Assembly (NCBI GenBank): GCA_947623965.1
Contig: CANQIF010000009.1
Coordinates: forward strand, 1 to 64,000
Length of the DNA stretch: 64,000 nt
Direction of reading: 5' to 3'
DNA from: an uncultured Alistipes sp.
GTDB taxonomy: Bacteria; Bacteroidota; Bacteroidia; Bacteroidales; Rikenellaceae
The position numbers and the translations under genes were made by a program. Each line of letters starts with the position of its first letter. The first letter of the stretch is position 1. Under the pieces are notes generated by a model that was not told the origin of the DNA, ran no database searches, and saw only the letters and a program-made list of their open reading frames with translations. Positions 1-7,935 of this stretch are shown one piece after another.

Positions 1-126
1 TTTGCTTAAAATGCCTCAAAGATAATCATTCCCAATTTATTACGAGTTTTTCATCCTACTTTTTGCATATTAGACCTAGATATCGAAAAACACCATTTAC
101 CATTAATTAGTAACTATCAACACATA

Positions 127-176
127 AAAAAGCGACACATGTACAGTAATTTGATACTGTACATGTGTCGCTTTTT
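127..176. terminator. Long perfect hairpin, bidirectional terminator
   Basis: Positions 127-148 and 155-176 form a 22-bp perfect inverted repeat around a 6-nt loop. The stem starts with an A-run and ends with a T-run, so it can act as an intrinsic terminator on either strand. It lies about 110 bp past the stop of the corrinoid methyltransferase operon. The flanking bases 1-126 and 177-284 are AT-rich and show no gene. Confidence 0.85.
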
Positions 177-284
177 CTTGTTACGCAGTTCAGTAAAAGA
201 GCTACTTCTTCCTTAAACCATAATTACGATACACTTATATTTATACTTGGTTGGTTTGCTGTCTTTCGTTCGCTCGCGCGAAGC

Positions 285-989
285 CTACGACCGTTCCCGG
301 GCGACGATGCGGCGGTAGATGCAGGTCGTGTTCTTGCAAATGACGCAACCGTAGGCCCGCCGCCGGACCGTCGCGCCGATGCCGATGATGCCGCTCACGG
401 ATTTGATCGGCGACATGAGGCACGATGCGCTCAACTCGATGCCCGTCGGGTTGTCGCCGACGAGGGCGAAGAGCGGCTGCTGGTCCCTGAGCGGCCAGTT
501 GCAGTAGCCCGGACTGTAGCGGTTCGTGATCTTCCGGCCGCGCGCCGCCTGCTCCGCCTCCAGCTCCCGCTGGATGCGGTTCATGGCCCGTTCGACCGTC
601 AGCGATCCGATCGCGTCGATCACGTAGGCCTCCAGAATGTCGCCCGCCGCATTCAGCGCGTGCGCCTCATCCGAGAAGAGCGCCCCGGCCGTGCAAAGGA
701 AGAGCGCCGCCTCGTCGGCTCCCTTCAGGTAGCCGCACACCTGCACGCCCGTCTGCAGCGCCACCCCCTCGATCTCGATGCATCCGGCGGCCAAGTCGAG
801 CCGGTCGACGCCGGCCGTCACGTAGCCACCCGCCGCCTCGCATGCGCTCGTCCGGAGCTCCTCCAACCGCTGCTGCATGTAGAGGTAGGCGGGATGCTCC
901 GGGTCGGCGGCGTGCAGGTAGCGGGCCAGCTCGTCGAGCGGCGGCAAAACCTCGCGCAGCGGATAGCGGAAAGATCGGAAGCGAGCCAC
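285..989 (-). CDS. MetH-type reactivation-domain protein of a corrinoid methyltransferase operon
   Basis: 234 aa. It resembles the vitamin-B12-dependent methionine synthase activation domain. The best landmark is the segment at residues 157-166 (RYSPGY..WP), matching the AdoMet-binding R-x-x-P-G-Y motif of MetH. Known role of the domain: reductive methylation of cob(II)alamin back to the active state with AdoMet. The C-terminus has Cys215, Cys218 and Cys223, which could hold metal or an Fe-S cluster (inference). It is the last gene of the operon, one base after the UroD-like gene, so it is probably the repair module for the corrinoid protein at 1997-2683. No MetH catalytic domains are present, so it is not methionine synthase itself. 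Confidence 0.8.
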   Translation of the reverse strand: MARFRSFRYPLREVLPPLDELARYLHAADPEHPAYLYMQQRLEELRTSACEAAGGYVTAGVDRLDLAAGCIEIEGVALQTGVQVCGYLKGADEAALFLCTAGALFSDEAHALNAAGDILEAYVIDAIGSLTVERAMNRIQRELEAEQAARGRKITNRYSPGYCNWPLRDQQPLFALVGDNPTGIELSASCLMSPIKSVSGIIGIGATVRRRAYGCVICKNTTCIYRRIVARERS

Positions 990-990
990 C

Positions 991-1989
991 CTATCGACGC
1001 TCGTTGAAGGCCTCGACGGCCTCGAAGAAGGCTTTCAGATTGGCTTCGGGAACCCGCGGCGGCAGGTCGCAGCCCGACGAAATGACGAAGTTGCGAACCC
1101 CGCACGTCCGCTCGAGCAGCTCGGTCGTCGCAGCCGCCACCCGTTCGGGCGTCGCCTGCTTGAAGATGCCCACCGGGTCGAGGTTGCCCATCACCAGAAT
1201 ATCCGCGGGAATCTCCTGCAGCGCCTGCACCATATCGATGCGGTTGCCGAAGTGGAGCGCCCGAGCGCCTGTCGCCACCATGGCGGCGGTGCACTGGCCC
1301 ACGTTGCCGCAGTTGTGCAGCACGACCGTGAAGTCGTCGTCCTGCACCGCCTCGACGATCTGCCGGATATAGGGCGTAGCGTACATCTCGTGGTCCTCGT
1401 TCGAGAGAAGCCCCGCCGCCGGCTCGGCCATCACGACGCCCGCCACGCCCGTCGCCTTGAGGGCGCGGCAGTAATCCGTGAGGAAGGCGGTGCACTTGTC
1501 GAGCAACGCCAGGATGACGTCGGGTTCGATATAGATCGCCGTCATGATCTCGCTCATGTCGTAGAGGCGCCCTGCCAACGAGAAGGGACCGATGCAGCCC
1601 GCCAGCACGGGACGGTCCTTGATCCGTTCGGCGGCCAGCCGGTTGGCCTCGAGGTAGGCGGGCACGCGGCCCGCGTCGAGCGTGGGGATCGCCAGCGCCT
1701 CGACCGACGCGGCATCCGAAACCAGACGCTCCGTAACGGTCGGGATCTCCTCCTCGGGAATCAGAATCTTCGCGCCGAAGGCCTCGGCCTCGACCGTAAG
1801 GTCCATGATGACGGTCGAAGCGGCCGAAGGATAACGCTGGGCAAGCGCTTCGATAGCGGCGAAGTGCACCTTGCCGTCGGTGACGGCTTCGCGGACGCTG
1901 CGTCCGATGTACTCGATACCCGGGTGGGTCATGATCGGCAAGGCGATGCGCCTGTCGGAACCGATCACGCTGTCAATCCATTTTTTCAT
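991..1989 (-). CDS. UroD-family (MtaA/CmuA-like) corrinoid methyltransferase
   Basis: 332 aa with the uroporphyrinogen decarboxylase fold used by methylcobamide methyltransferases. His225 and Cys227 (HNCGN) plus Cys307 (SSGCD) give the HxC...C zinc site typical of MtaA/MtbA-type enzymes, which activate a thiol methyl acceptor. The GNLDP segment near residue 269 is also family-like. It lies 7 bp after the corrinoid protein gene and one base before the reactivation gene, so the three are co-transcribed. The acceptor is unclear: Bacteroidota are not known for coenzyme M, so tetrahydrofolate or homocysteine is a guess. True heme-pathway UroD is unlikely because of the zinc motif and the neighbours. 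Confidence 0.85.
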   Translation of the reverse strand: MKKWIDSVIGSDRRIALPIMTHPGIEYIGRSVREAVTDGKVHFAAIEALAQRYPSAASTVIMDLTVEAEAFGAKILIPEEEIPTVTERLVSDAASVEALAIPTLDAGRVPAYLEANRLAAERIKDRPVLAGCIGPFSLAGRLYDMSEIMTAIYIEPDVILALLDKCTAFLTDYCRALKATGVAGVVMAEPAAGLLSNEDHEMYATPYIRQIVEAVQDDDFTVVLHNCGNVGQCTAAMVATGARALHFGNRIDMVQALQEIPADILVMGNLDPVGIFKQATPERVAAATTELLERTCGVRNFVISSGCDLPPRVPEANLKAFFEAVEAFNERR

Positions 1990-1996
1990 GACGTTT

Positions 1997-2683
1997 TTAT
2001 GCGGTTTGGTTGGTTGCGTTCAGGAATTGCTCCAGCAGCTTGATGTCCTCCTGCGGATCGGCGGCGTAGCCGTCGGCGCCGATCTCCGCGGCGAACTCGG
2101 CCGAAACGGGAGCGCCGCCGACGATGAACTTCACCTCGGGGTGCGTCTCGTGCACCTTGTCGATGATCGTCTTCATGTTGGTCATGGTGGTCGTCAGCAG
2201 GGCCGAGAGACCGACGTAGGCGCCGGGGTGCTCCTCGAGCGCCGCGAGGAACTTCTCGGGCGAGGCATCGACACCCAGATCGACCACCTCCCAGCCGGCG
2301 CCCTCGACCATCATGCAGACGAGGTTCTTGCCGATGTCGTGCAGGTCGCCGAAGACCGTGCCGATGATAAAGGTGCCCTTGCGCTTCACCTCGCCCGACG
2401 AGAAGTAGGGCTTGATGTGGGTGAGGGCGGCATTCATCGCCTTGGCCGAGAGAAGCATCTGGGGGACGAAAATCTTTCCGTCGGTGAATTTCTGTCCGAC
2501 GCAGGTCATGGCCGGAATGAGGGCCGTATCCATGATCTCGGAGGGCGAGAGACCGGCATCGAGGGCCTGGCGGGTCAGCTCCATGGCTCCGTCCTGCCCG
2601 CGCATCTGGGGCGGATAGGGCGAGGCGGCGTTGATCTTGCCGAATTCGACGCAGGTGAAGAGTTTTTGCAAAAGTTCGTTCAT
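1997..2683 (-). CDS. Corrinoid (methylcobalamin-binding) protein, MtaC/MtbC-like
   Basis: 228 aa, the usual size of dimethylamine/methanol corrinoid proteins. The N-terminal ~90 residues look like the helical cap domain; the C-terminal part is a Rossmann-like B12 domain with the DxHxxG motif at residues 113-118, where His115 is the lower axial cobalt ligand in this family. It shuttles a methyl group on cobalt between a donor-specific methyltransferase and the UroD-like enzyme encoded next. First gene of the three-gene operon, with a promoter box at 2716-2723. No substrate-specific MtaB/MttB-type methyltransferase is present in the window, so the methyl donor cannot be read from the locus. Confidence 0.9.
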   Translation of the reverse strand: MNELLQKLFTCVEFGKINAASPYPPQMRGQDGAMELTRQALDAGLSPSEIMDTALIPAMTCVGQKFTDGKIFVPQMLLSAKAMNAALTHIKPYFSSGEVKRKGTFIIGTVFGDLHDIGKNLVCMMVEGAGWEVVDLGVDASPEKFLAALEEHPGAYVGLSALLTTTMTNMKTIIDKVHETHPEVKFIVGGAPVSAEFAAEIGADGYAADPQEDIKLLEQFLNATNQTA

Positions 2684-2715
2684 CGTTGCGCTGTTTTGGT
2701 TTGTTTAGGTGGCAC

Positions 2716-2723
2716 AAAAATAG
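2716..2723 (-). promoter_or_regulatory. Bacteroidota -7 box for the corrinoid operon
   Basis: On the minus strand the sequence reads TATTTTTG, matching TAnnTTTG, 33 bp ahead of the corrinoid protein start codon. No clear -33 TTTG is seen. It overlaps the edge of the neighbouring terminator hairpin. Confidence 0.55.
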
Positions 2724-2728
2724 CGAAA

Positions 2729-2752
2729 AAAGCGGGATTTCCCCCGCTTTTC
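2729..2752 (-). terminator. Hairpin terminator after the protease-lipoprotein operon
   Basis: AAAAGCGGG (2729-2737) pairs with CCCGCTTTT (2744-2752) around a 6-nt loop, and a T-run follows on the minus strand. It separates the C10 protease operon from the corrinoid operon. Confidence 0.7.
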
Positions 2753-2774
2753 CAAAAAAATATGGAACCGGCCG

Positions 2775-3356
2775 CTATTCTGCGGACGCTTCGTAGCGCG
2801 CCCGGAACTCCTCGCGCGTCATCGAGCCGAAGTCGCCGACAAGATACTGCATATCCGTCGAATGCTCCGCCGCACTCTGCCATGCTTCTATAGGCTCCCG
2901 GTAACTTCTCCGCAAAATCATCCGGTCCGCGGAAAGCCAAACCACATACAGCTCCGAATGGATGGCTCCCGATTCATCGGTCAACACGATCGTTTTCCGT
3001 CCGGAATCGTAAGACCATTCGTATGCGACCGCCCGGTAGAAAGGCGGGTAGTCCAGGTTGATTCCCTCGATGCAACGCGAATCGGATTCGAACAGGAACT
3101 GCTGAGCGTAGCTCTTTCCGGTAAGCAGTTCGTCCGCGTAGACCCATTCGCCATCTCGGTGTTCATTCAGGACGAGAGCTTCGAAAACCGACGAAGTCAA
3201 GGTCGAGAGCAGGGCCTTCTCATCGATTCGCTGACGGAGGGTTTCGTAACGTTCGATCTGGTCGAACGTCATCGATTTGTCCCATGCGGGCAGGTCGTCG
3301 CCTTTGTCGCAGGCGACCAAAAACAACAGGGAGAGGTAACATATCCAGTTTTTCAT
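2775..3356 (-). CDS. Exported lipoprotein, second paralogue behind the C10 protease
   Basis: 193 aa from the ATG at 3356, chosen because it gives a lipoprotein signal peptide (LFLVAC, Cys16); an in-frame upstream extension has no signal. It is a paralogue of the gene at 3439-4002: the first 26 residues are nearly identical and later blocks such as YDSGRKTIVL and the R-M-I-L segment are shared, while the middle has diverged. Probably a beta-rich cell-envelope protein. It is the last gene of the C10 protease operon, 82 bp behind its twin. C10 proteases of Bacteroides thetaiotaomicron are encoded beside staphostatin-like inhibitors (Bti proteins); an inhibitor role here is an inference from position and size, not from a recognised motif. 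Confidence 0.7.
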   Translation of the reverse strand: MKNWICYLSLLFLVACDKGDDLPAWDKSMTFDQIERYETLRQRIDEKALLSTLTSSVFEALVLNEHRDGEWVYADELLTGKSYAQQFLFESDSRCIEGINLDYPPFYRAVAYEWSYDSGRKTIVLTDESGAIHSELYVVWLSADRMILRRSYREPIEAWQSAAEHSTDMQYLVGDFGSMTREEFRARYEASAE

Positions 3357-3438
3357 CGGTTCGTTTTTTTTAGATACATTCAACAAAATTGCATTTCCGC
3401 CATTTAGAAACACAGCACGCAATGGATTCGGCAGCCGC

Positions 3439-4002
3439 TTACTTCTCGGAGGAGAAGTAGCGCTCCTGAAACGCTTCGCGCGTCATCGAGGTAAAGTCCC
3501 CGACAAGATATACTTGATCAACGTCCGATACTTCATTATGGAAAATTTCATGCAGAATCATGCGTCCGGCAGAGAAATAGACAATCGCCATTTCGACAAT
3601 CACGTCCGAAGGATCATCCACCGCATGCAAGACGATCGTTTTTCGTCCGGAATCGTAAGAGAAACCATAAGAGATGACTTTAGGGGTATACAACCAATCA
3701 AAAACACCTTCAACGCAGCGACCGGCAGCTGGATCGAACAAAAAAAATTGATTCCTTGTTGATCCGAAAAGCGGCGCATTGTGATACATCCACGCACCGT
3801 CTTGATGAAAATTACAAACCGTACCGGTAAAGGCAGACGAAGATAGGGCGGCAGTCAACGCCGCCTCATCGACAGCCACTTGCACAGCGCCATAGCTTTC
3901 AATCTGCGCCAGCGTCATATAAGGATCCCATGCGGGCAAGTCGTCGCCTTTGTCGCAGGCGACCAAAAACAGCAGGGAGAGACAGCATATCCAGTTTTTC
4001 AT
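3439..4002 (-). CDS. Exported lipoprotein next to the C10 protease, possible inhibitor
   Basis: 187 aa with a signal peptide and lipobox LVAC (Cys16). Its start codon lies 4 bp after the C10 protease stop, so the two are translated from one message. It shares its leader and several blocks with the paralogue at 2775-3356, and both genes have a similar short AT-rich stretch just before the ATG, which points to a recent tandem duplication. Alternating hydrophobic and polar residues suggest a small beta-barrel, as in staphostatins. It may keep the protease inactive in the periplasm (inference). No catalytic motif is visible. Confidence 0.7.
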   Translation of the reverse strand: MKNWICCLSLLFLVACDKGDDLPAWDPYMTLAQIESYGAVQVAVDEAALTAALSSSAFTGTVCNFHQDGAWMYHNAPLFGSTRNQFFLFDPAAGRCVEGVFDWLYTPKVISYGFSYDSGRKTIVLHAVDDPSDVIVEMAIVYFSAGRMILHEIFHNEVSDVDQVYLVGDFTSMTREAFQERYFSSEK

Positions 4003-4006
4003 CGGT

Positions 4007-5332
4007 TTATTTTTTAGTTACATTCAACAAATATTTAACTTGCTTCTCGAAATTTCCATCCTCCTGATTCACTAAATCCGGATTATCATACTCTTTATTA
4101 TCTGCTTTGTTCGGATCATAGACCCCAAAAGCAAAATAGCCGTTGCATTTTCCGCTCCAGCCCCAATTGAAATGCAATACATAGCGCTCGACTACTGTAG
4201 ACGAGGTTACCAGATACATGCCTTCGGACAAATCCTTCGGATCGTCAAAGCCCACAATACCGGGATCGGGATCGACCCATTCGTAATACTCCACGCCGCA
4301 TTTGTAATTGACAAAACCGTCCGCCACCCAAGTATGACCGGGGGCATTACCACTTGGCGCAAGACCGCAAACCAACGCAGGTCTTTTCGCACGTATACTC
4401 GAAAAGATCTCGGACATGGTTCGAGATTTCAACGTATCGGAAACGGAATACCCGAAACTTCGGAAAGCTTGATTTACTTTACAATTATCCGTACCACTTA
4501 TATTATTATTATTAAAATAGCGCATACCTACACGGTTGCCGATTTCCCGCATCAACACAGCGATCCGATCATGAACGATTTCAATACCGACCATTCCGCT
4601 CTCGCTGTTCACCATCTTCTCCCAATCCAGATCGACCGTGTCTCCAATCCAGTGATTTCCTATCACTGTCGATAAATCGATCGACGAAGGAGCTCGATAA
4701 TAGGCCATTATTTGCGCCATTGCAGTCGCAGTACACCCGGCGATTCCATTCGAACAATAGGCTCCGTAGATACCTTCCTGCCCCCATTTCGTAGTCAGCA
4801 GCAGACCGACCGTTTCGTCGGTATCGTACTCGACCTGATAGAACCGCGGCCGCGGATCGGGAACCAACGGGATTTCCGGACCGGGACCGGAAGGTTTGCT
4901 GCTCATCAGCTGCGCCATGTAGTCGTCGAACGGTTCGACACCTGTCGGTTCGCCGTAGACGTAGTGGCCTTTTTCGGTAACGGCGATCAACGGATCGGCC
5001 GATGCGTCGGCCGCAATGATCGAAAAGCTCGCATCGTCGGCGAAGTTGAACACATACAGCAACGTATCAGTCGTGCCGCCAGCCGCACGTGTACCGGGAA
5101 CGACCACGCAGTCGCCCGAAGCGATCGTCCGGGGAGCTGCACCGCGCGTCGCCGGCACACCGTCCAGCAAGCCGATGCTTTGCAACGCCAAGGCATGGGC
5201 TTCGTCGTAACTGCGCACGAATGACACGCGCTTTTCAGGCAGCTGCGGAGCCGGATCGCCTTCGCTCTTCCGGCAACCGCCCGTCAACAGCACGATGCAC
5301 GAAAGCATCCATAAAAATAAATTGTATTTCAT
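4007..5332 (-). CDS. C10 family (streptopain-like) cysteine protease, lipoprotein
   Basis: 441 aa. The ATG at 5332 is preferred because it begins a lipoprotein signal (LLTGGC, Cys20) and lies 25 bp from a full promoter. Residues 21-170 resemble a SpeB/interpain-type propeptide. The mature domain has the catalytic Cys200 in GIAGCTATAMAQ, the catalytic His333 in GHTWVADG, and the Trp-rich HFNWGWSG segment near residues 387-394, all typical of peptidase family C10. It should be exported to the cell envelope or surface and cleave host or bacterial proteins. First gene of an operon with two lipoproteins. Its base composition is more AT-rich than that of most neighbours, and the same is true of the two lipoprotein genes, so the operon may have been acquired (inference). 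Confidence 0.93.
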   Translation of the reverse strand: MKYNLFLWMLSCIVLLTGGCRKSEGDPAPQLPEKRVSFVRSYDEAHALALQSIGLLDGVPATRGAAPRTIASGDCVVVPGTRAAGGTTDTLLYVFNFADDASFSIIAADASADPLIAVTEKGHYVYGEPTGVEPFDDYMAQLMSSKPSGPGPEIPLVPDPRPRFYQVEYDTDETVGLLLTTKWGQEGIYGAYCSNGIAGCTATAMAQIMAYYRAPSSIDLSTVIGNHWIGDTVDLDWEKMVNSESGMVGIEIVHDRIAVLMREIGNRVGMRYFNNNNISGTDNCKVNQAFRSFGYSVSDTLKSRTMSEIFSSIRAKRPALVCGLAPSGNAPGHTWVADGFVNYKCGVEYYEWVDPDPGIVGFDDPKDLSEGMYLVTSSTVVERYVLHFNWGWSGKCNGYFAFGVYDPNKADNKEYDNPDLVNQEDGNFEKQVKYLLNVTKK

Positions 5333-5356
5333 CGGGGAATTTATTGGTATTCTTTG

Positions 5357-5387
5357 CAAATATAACCATTTGATTTGAAATATCAAA
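5357..5387 (-). promoter_or_regulatory. Complete Bacteroidota promoter for the C10 protease operon
   Basis: On the minus strand TTTG (5387-5384) is followed after exactly 19 bp by TATATTTG (5364-5357), the consensus -33/-7 arrangement for the Bacteroidota primary sigma factor. The start codon of the protease is 25 bp further on. Confidence 0.85.
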
Positions 5388-5497
5388 TTCTGCCTGCACT
5401 TTTTTCAAACATTTACTAATTACTAATTTACGGTTTTGATAAGGAATTGCAAAAGCATGCAGCTGCTGGTCGTTGCTAACATATTTTGTGGCAAGAT

Positions 5498-5958
5498 CGG
5501 TCCGTTAGGACCGGCTGCCCGGAGCCGCCCCGGGCGGAGGGCTTTTTGCCTAAAATCAATTGCGCAGCGATTGGCGGGCCGCAGCCTCCCGGCGGCGGAG
5601 GCCCGCAGCTCGTACCCGAACTTGCGTGCCCCGCAGGCTGCAGCCTGATTTCGTAATTTTGAATCTTAATTTTGAATTTTAAATTGCGCCCGTAGGGCGT
5701 TGCAACCCGCAGCCGCCCCAGTTTTGGAGGAAATACCTGCCAGCAAATTCGACGTCGAAGACGTCGAGCAGCCCGCAGCCGCCCCCGGGCGGAGGGCTGC
5801 TCCTATCCGTCGCAGGCCCGTCCGCTCGGCTGCGGGCTGACCTTGCAGCTGGAACCGGTCCGCCAGGACCGAGCGGGCCGCAGCTTCGCCCCGCGAAGGC
5901 CCGCTCACTCGCGTCCCGCAGGTCCGCTCGTGCGTGCACTTCGCAAGCTGCGCCCCGA
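5498..5958 (-). repeat. Modular structured intergenic repeat block R1
   Basis: Two reverse-oriented units fill most of the gap between the protease promoter and the beta-helix gene promoter. Features: a mini-hairpin CGGTCC-GTTA-GGACCG at 5498-5513, a partial second arm, a mini-hairpin near 5562, a conserved long hairpin near 5575-5605, a heptad AT linker near 5652-5685, then a second full unit with the CGACGTC-type mini-hairpin near 5748 and a CGAAG-type head ending at 5958. No credible gene lies in 5388-6031. Confidence 0.85.
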
Positions 5959-6031
5959 ATATCATTTTTTCATTTTTAATTTGCGGTGTCAACGAAACCG
6001 CAGCCGCCGCTTCGTTTTTCCGAAGTCCGAT

Positions 6032-6062
6032 TTTGAAAATCGCCGCCGAATCGTTATCTTTG
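6032..6062 (+). promoter_or_regulatory. Complete Bacteroidota promoter for the beta-helix gene
   Basis: TTTG (6032-6035), a 19-bp spacer, then TATCTTTG (6055-6062). Transcription should begin near 6069, leaving a leader of about 20 nt before the ATG at 6090. This fixes that ATG over upstream in-frame codons that lie inside repeat R1. Confidence 0.85.
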
Positions 6063-6089
6063 TTTGATTTTGTCAAACCCGACTTCCCG

Positions 6090-7919
6090 ATGAAACGGAT
6101 TCTGCTGCTTACGACGACGATGCTGTTCCTGCCGCTGCTGCTCGCGGCGGGCGAAATCTGGGTGGCGCCCCACGGCGACGACCGCGCCGACGGCACCCGC
6201 GAACACCCCCTGCGCACGCCGCAGGCGGCGCTGCAGCGAGCGCGCGAATGGCGCCGCACAGCCGATCCGCGTGTCGGGGGCGGCATCGACCTCCTTTTCG
6301 AAGCGGGCATCTACCGTCTCGAAGAGCCTCTTTTCATCCGTCCCGAGGACAGCGGTACGGCTGCCTCGCCGACCCGTTTCCGTTCGGCCGACCCGGCCCG
6401 CCCCGCCGTCTGGAGCGGCGGCGTCGAGCTCGCCGACTGGACGAGGGAGGGCGAGCTGTGGGTCGCCGAGGCGCCCCGCACGCAACAGCGGCCGTTGCTG
6501 ACCCGGCAGCTCTGGAGCGCCGACGCCCTGCTGCCGCGCGCCCAGCTCTTCGAGGAGGGGACGCTCGCCCGGATGATCGACTTCGATCCCGAGAACCGCA
6601 CCATCACCATCCCCCGCCCCGCTGTCGAGGGGCTCGACCGCGCCCCGCAGCTCGAAATGCTGGTCCACCAGCGGTGGGCCATCGCCCTGCTGCGCGTCCG
6701 GGAGCTGCGCTATGAGGGCGACCGGGCCGTCGTCCGCTTCCTCGAGCCCGAGAGCCGGTTAGAGTTCACGCACCCCTGGCCGCAGCCCGTGATCGGCGGC
6801 GAGCGGGGCAACTCCTCCTTCACGCTGCTCAACGCCCGCGAACTGCTGGACCGTCCCGGCGAGTGGTGGCAGAACTACGCCACAGGGCGCATCTACTACC
6901 GGCCGGCGGCCGGCGAGCGCACAGCGCCCCGTCTCACCGTGCCGCGTCTGCGGCGGCTCGTCACCGTCGCCGGCACGGCGCGGCGTCCCGTGCAGCATCT
7001 CCGCTTCGAGGGGATCGTCTTTCGCCACGCCGCCTGGGACCGTCCGATCTACCAGGGTCACGTGACCCTGCAGGGAGGCTTCCCGCTCTTGGATGCCTAC
7101 AAACTCCGCGAGAAGCCCGGCTTCGCGTGGGACCCAAACCTCGAGAACCAGGCCTGGGTCGAGCGGCCCGACGCCGCCGTCGAGGTGCGCTTCGCCGAGC
7201 GGATCGCTTTCGACGGCTGCCGCTTCGAGCAGCTCGGCGCCACGGGGCTCGACTATGCCGCCGGGGTCCGCGATGCCGCTGTCGAGCGGTGTTCATTCCG
7301 AGGCATCGGCGGCTCGGCCATCCTCGTGGGGCCGTTCGGCGAGGGGGCTTCGGAGCAGCACATTCCCTATCCGCTGACGGGCGGCGAGGAGGCCCTCTGC
7401 GAAGGGATCCGCCTCGTCGGCAATGACATTGCCGACGCGACGCAGGAGGACTGGGGCGCCGTGGGCATCGGTGCGGGCTACGTCCGCGACACGGAGATCG
7501 CCGGCAACACGGTCATGCGGGTCAACTACTCGGGCATCGCCGTCGGCTGGGGCTGGACGAGCCGCGACACGGGGATGCGCAACAACCGCATCGTCGGCAA
7601 TACGGTGACAGACTACGCCCGGCAGCTCTACGACGCGGGGGGCATCTATACCCTCTCGAACCAGCCCGGTTCGGTGATCGAGGCGAACGTCATCGGCCTT
7701 CCCGGCCCCGCCCCCTACGCCACCAACGACCGCGGCTTCTGCATCTACCTCGATGCCATGACCGACGGCTACACGATCCGCGGCAACTACTGTCCCGAGG
7801 CGCGCTTCGGCACGAACAACCCGGGGCCCGCGATCGTGTGGGGCGCGAACGGCCCGGAGATCGACCGGCAGGCGCTGCGCGCGCGGATCCGCCGCATGAA
7901 AGAGAAAAGACAGCTATAA
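6090..7919 (+). CDS. Secreted right-handed beta-helix glycan enzyme, GH141-like
   Basis: 609 aa with a signal peptide (MKRILLLTTTMLFLPLLLA). Directly after it is the PHGDDRADGT segment common at the N-terminus of parallel beta-helix polysaccharide enzymes. The middle has an SGG-x-W stretch and residues ~330-600 show repeated N- and G-rich coils (GNDIAD, GNTVMR, NNRIVGNTV, EANVIG, RGNYC) typical of PbH1 repeats. The overall plan resembles GH141, a family with alpha-L-fucosidase and xylanase activities, but I cannot name the substrate. It starts an operon with the GH31 alpha-xylosidase 16 bp downstream, which favours a role on xylose- or fucose-decorated plant glycans. Confidence 0.75.
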   Translation: MKRILLLTTTMLFLPLLLAAGEIWVAPHGDDRADGTREHPLRTPQAALQRAREWRRTADPRVGGGIDLLFEAGIYRLEEPLFIRPEDSGTAASPTRFRSADPARPAVWSGGVELADWTREGELWVAEAPRTQQRPLLTRQLWSADALLPRAQLFEEGTLARMIDFDPENRTITIPRPAVEGLDRAPQLEMLVHQRWAIALLRVRELRYEGDRAVVRFLEPESRLEFTHPWPQPVIGGERGNSSFTLLNARELLDRPGEWWQNYATGRIYYRPAAGERTAPRLTVPRLRRLVTVAGTARRPVQHLRFEGIVFRHAAWDRPIYQGHVTLQGGFPLLDAYKLREKPGFAWDPNLENQAWVERPDAAVEVRFAERIAFDGCRFEQLGATGLDYAAGVRDAAVERCSFRGIGGSAILVGPFGEGASEQHIPYPLTGGEEALCEGIRLVGNDIADATQEDWGAVGIGAGYVRDTEIAGNTVMRVNYSGIAVGWGWTSRDTGMRNNRIVGNTVTDYARQLYDAGGIYTLSNQPGSVIEANVIGLPGPAPYATNDRGFCIYLDAMTDGYTIRGNYCPEARFGTNNPGPAIVWGANGPEIDRQALRARIRRMKEKRQL

Positions 7920-7935
7920 TCCAAATCACTTACAC

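Noticed and set aside
818..1495. 225-codon minus-strand frame overlapping two methyltransferase genes
   Set aside because: It overlaps the UroD-like and reactivation genes out of frame and is Arg/Gly-rich; its neighbours carry clear motifs.
2684..2774. Cobalamin riboswitch for the corrinoid operon
   Set aside because: Only 33 bp separate the promoter box from the ATG; no B12-box sequence is visible.
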